A DNA stretch of 6,045 nt. It comes from Nitrososphaera sp. (lineage in GTDB: Archaea; Thermoproteota; Nitrososphaeria; Nitrososphaerales; Nitrososphaeraceae). Position 1 is the first letter of the stretch. Each line of letters begins with the position of its first letter. The position numbers were made by a program, and so were the translations under genes. Under the pieces are notes generated by a model. The model ran no database searches, was not told the DNA's origin, and worked only from the letters and a program-made list of their open reading frames with translations. The stretch spans positions 1-6,045 of the forward strand of contig JAICVG010000079.1 in NCBI GenBank assembly GCA_025935445.1, read 5' to 3'. Positions 5,530-6,045 of the stretch are shown here, one piece after another.

Positions 5530-5934
5530 ATGCTGCTCCCTTCAGAGATAGAAGCAAAATCACTCATTCCAGCCGTCAGGGCTATCCTTGCAAAGAAGCT
5601 TATCAAGGAATATTCCCTCAAGGAAGAAGATGTTGCCAAGGATCTTGGCATCACACAGGCCGCAGTCAGCAACTATGTGAGGGGAACAAGAGGAGACACA
5701 GAGCTCATTTCGAAGCTTGAATCGGTTAGAGAAATCATGCGTATGATAGACGACATTGCCAAGGATCTCTCTACAAACAAAGCTTATGCTCCAAGCACAC
5801 TTGCCAAGTTCGTGGGTCTATGCAACTATATGAGGTATACACTCATTATATGCGACGTTCACCACAGCATTGAGTCAAACATTGATGAGCAGATCTGCGA
5901 ACAGTGCAGAGGTACTTTGGTTCGTGAACACTAG
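5530..5934 (+). CDS. HTH transcriptional regulator with Cys/His zinc-like site
   Basis: This 134-aa probable DNA-binding regulator opens with LPSEIEAKSLIPAVRAILAK (3-22), the N-terminal helix typical of archaeal COG2522-type regulators. A helix-turn-helix follows at about 30-51: SLKEEDVAKDLGITQAAVSN (29-48), where ITQAAVSNYVRG is the recognition helix. A helical linker (about 57-83) leads to a C-terminal cluster: C98, C108, H111/H112, C123-X2-C126, which would suit one zinc ion or a redox sensor. This Cys/His arrangement recurs in the family; metal binding here is inferred. The ATG at 5530 lies 34 nt from its TATA box and has no Shine-Dalgarno sequence. The gene is divergent from the dehydrogenase, with 91 nt between starts, the classic layout for a local regulator of the dehydrogenase-aldolase pair, though a wider role or autoregulation is equally possible. 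A short T-run (5944-5948) after the stop may end transcription. Confidence 0.82.
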   Translation: MLLPSEIEAKSLIPAVRAILAKKLIKEYSLKEEDVAKDLGITQAAVSNYVRGTRGDTELISKLESVREIMRMIDDIAKDLSTNKAYAPSTLAKFVGLCNYMRYTLIICDVHHSIESNIDEQICEQCRGTLVREH

Positions 5935-5970
5935 CCTTAGCAATTTTTCCACCTAATGATGATTAAAGAA

Positions 5971-5978
5971 TTTAATAA
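5971..5978 (+). promoter_or_regulatory. TATA box of the gene at the right edge
   Basis: TTTAATAA is centred 30 nt upstream of the ATG at 6005, the spacing seen for leaderless starts elsewhere in this window. It supports a new transcription unit after the regulator gene. Confidence 0.45.
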
Positions 5979-6004
5979 TGCTGCCTGGGTGCTATATTAG
6001 ATAT

Positions 6005-6045
6005 ATGACAGGAGGCGGAGGAAAACAATGGATCAACGGCGAAAC
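6005..6045 (+). CDS. 5' end of an unidentified gene, cut by the window edge
   Basis: Thirteen full codons are visible, reading MTGGGGKQWINGE, and the frame continues off the right edge. The ATG at 6005 fits a leaderless mRNA from the TATA box at 5971-5978. A rival start exists: ATG at 6028, in another frame (MDQRRN), preceded by GGAGG at 6017-6021 with a 6-nt spacer, a textbook Shine-Dalgarno. In the first reading that purine tract encodes glycines. I prefer 6005 because leaderless starts dominate here, but I do not recognise the protein, and 41 nt are too few to decide. Confidence 0.5.
   Translation, partial: MTGGGGKQWINGE

Overview
The window looks like chromosomal DNA of an ammonia-oxidising archaeon, most likely of the Nitrososphaera lineage (Nitrososphaerota/Thaumarchaeota). 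This is inferred from gene content and signals. Nearly every convincing start codon lies about 28-37 nt downstream of an archaeal TATA box, which implies leaderless or very short-leader mRNAs. Shine-Dalgarno sequences are almost absent. The proteins include a threonine-rich secreted protein with N-glycosylation sequons, a single-finger C2H2 miniprotein, and an archaeal-type HTH regulator with a C-terminal Cys/His cluster. No rRNA, intact tRNA, CRISPR array or transposase gene was seen.

Left part (1 to about 3097) is AT-rich and thinly coding. It holds a 75-aa two-helix membrane protein (466-693, minus), a 194-aa secreted protein (768-1352, minus), a gene-poor stretch of about 560 nt containing a fragment resembling the 5' part of a tRNA (about 1721-1745), a doubtful small membrane ORF (1945-2205, plus), the C-terminal remnant of a SnoaL/NTF2-like protein (2275-2589, minus), and a 74-aa C2H2 zinc-finger protein (2667-2891, plus). 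A perfect 14-bp palindrome sits in the short divergent gap between the last two.

Right part (3098 to 6045) is compact and less AT-rich. A complete NTF2/SnoaL-fold protein (3098-3508, plus, TTG start) converges on an LsrF-like class I aldolase/thiolase (3505-4359, minus), and their stop codons share one CTAG. Just upstream of the aldolase on the same strand lies a zinc-dependent medium-chain dehydrogenase (4404-5438, minus). Divergent from it is a helix-turn-helix regulator (5530-5934, plus). A further gene begins at about 6005 and runs off the window.

The most coherent unit is regulator, dehydrogenase and aldolase. It is plausibly a small regulated pathway in which the dehydrogenase oxidises a polyol or sugar(-phosphate) hydroxyl and the aldolase cleaves the product or transfers an acyl group from it. 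The substrate cannot be read from the sequence. For both enzymes the longest open frame begins upstream of, or across, a TATA box, so the true starts are probably 16 and 15 codons further in. I see no clearly new multi-gene defence or mobile system here.
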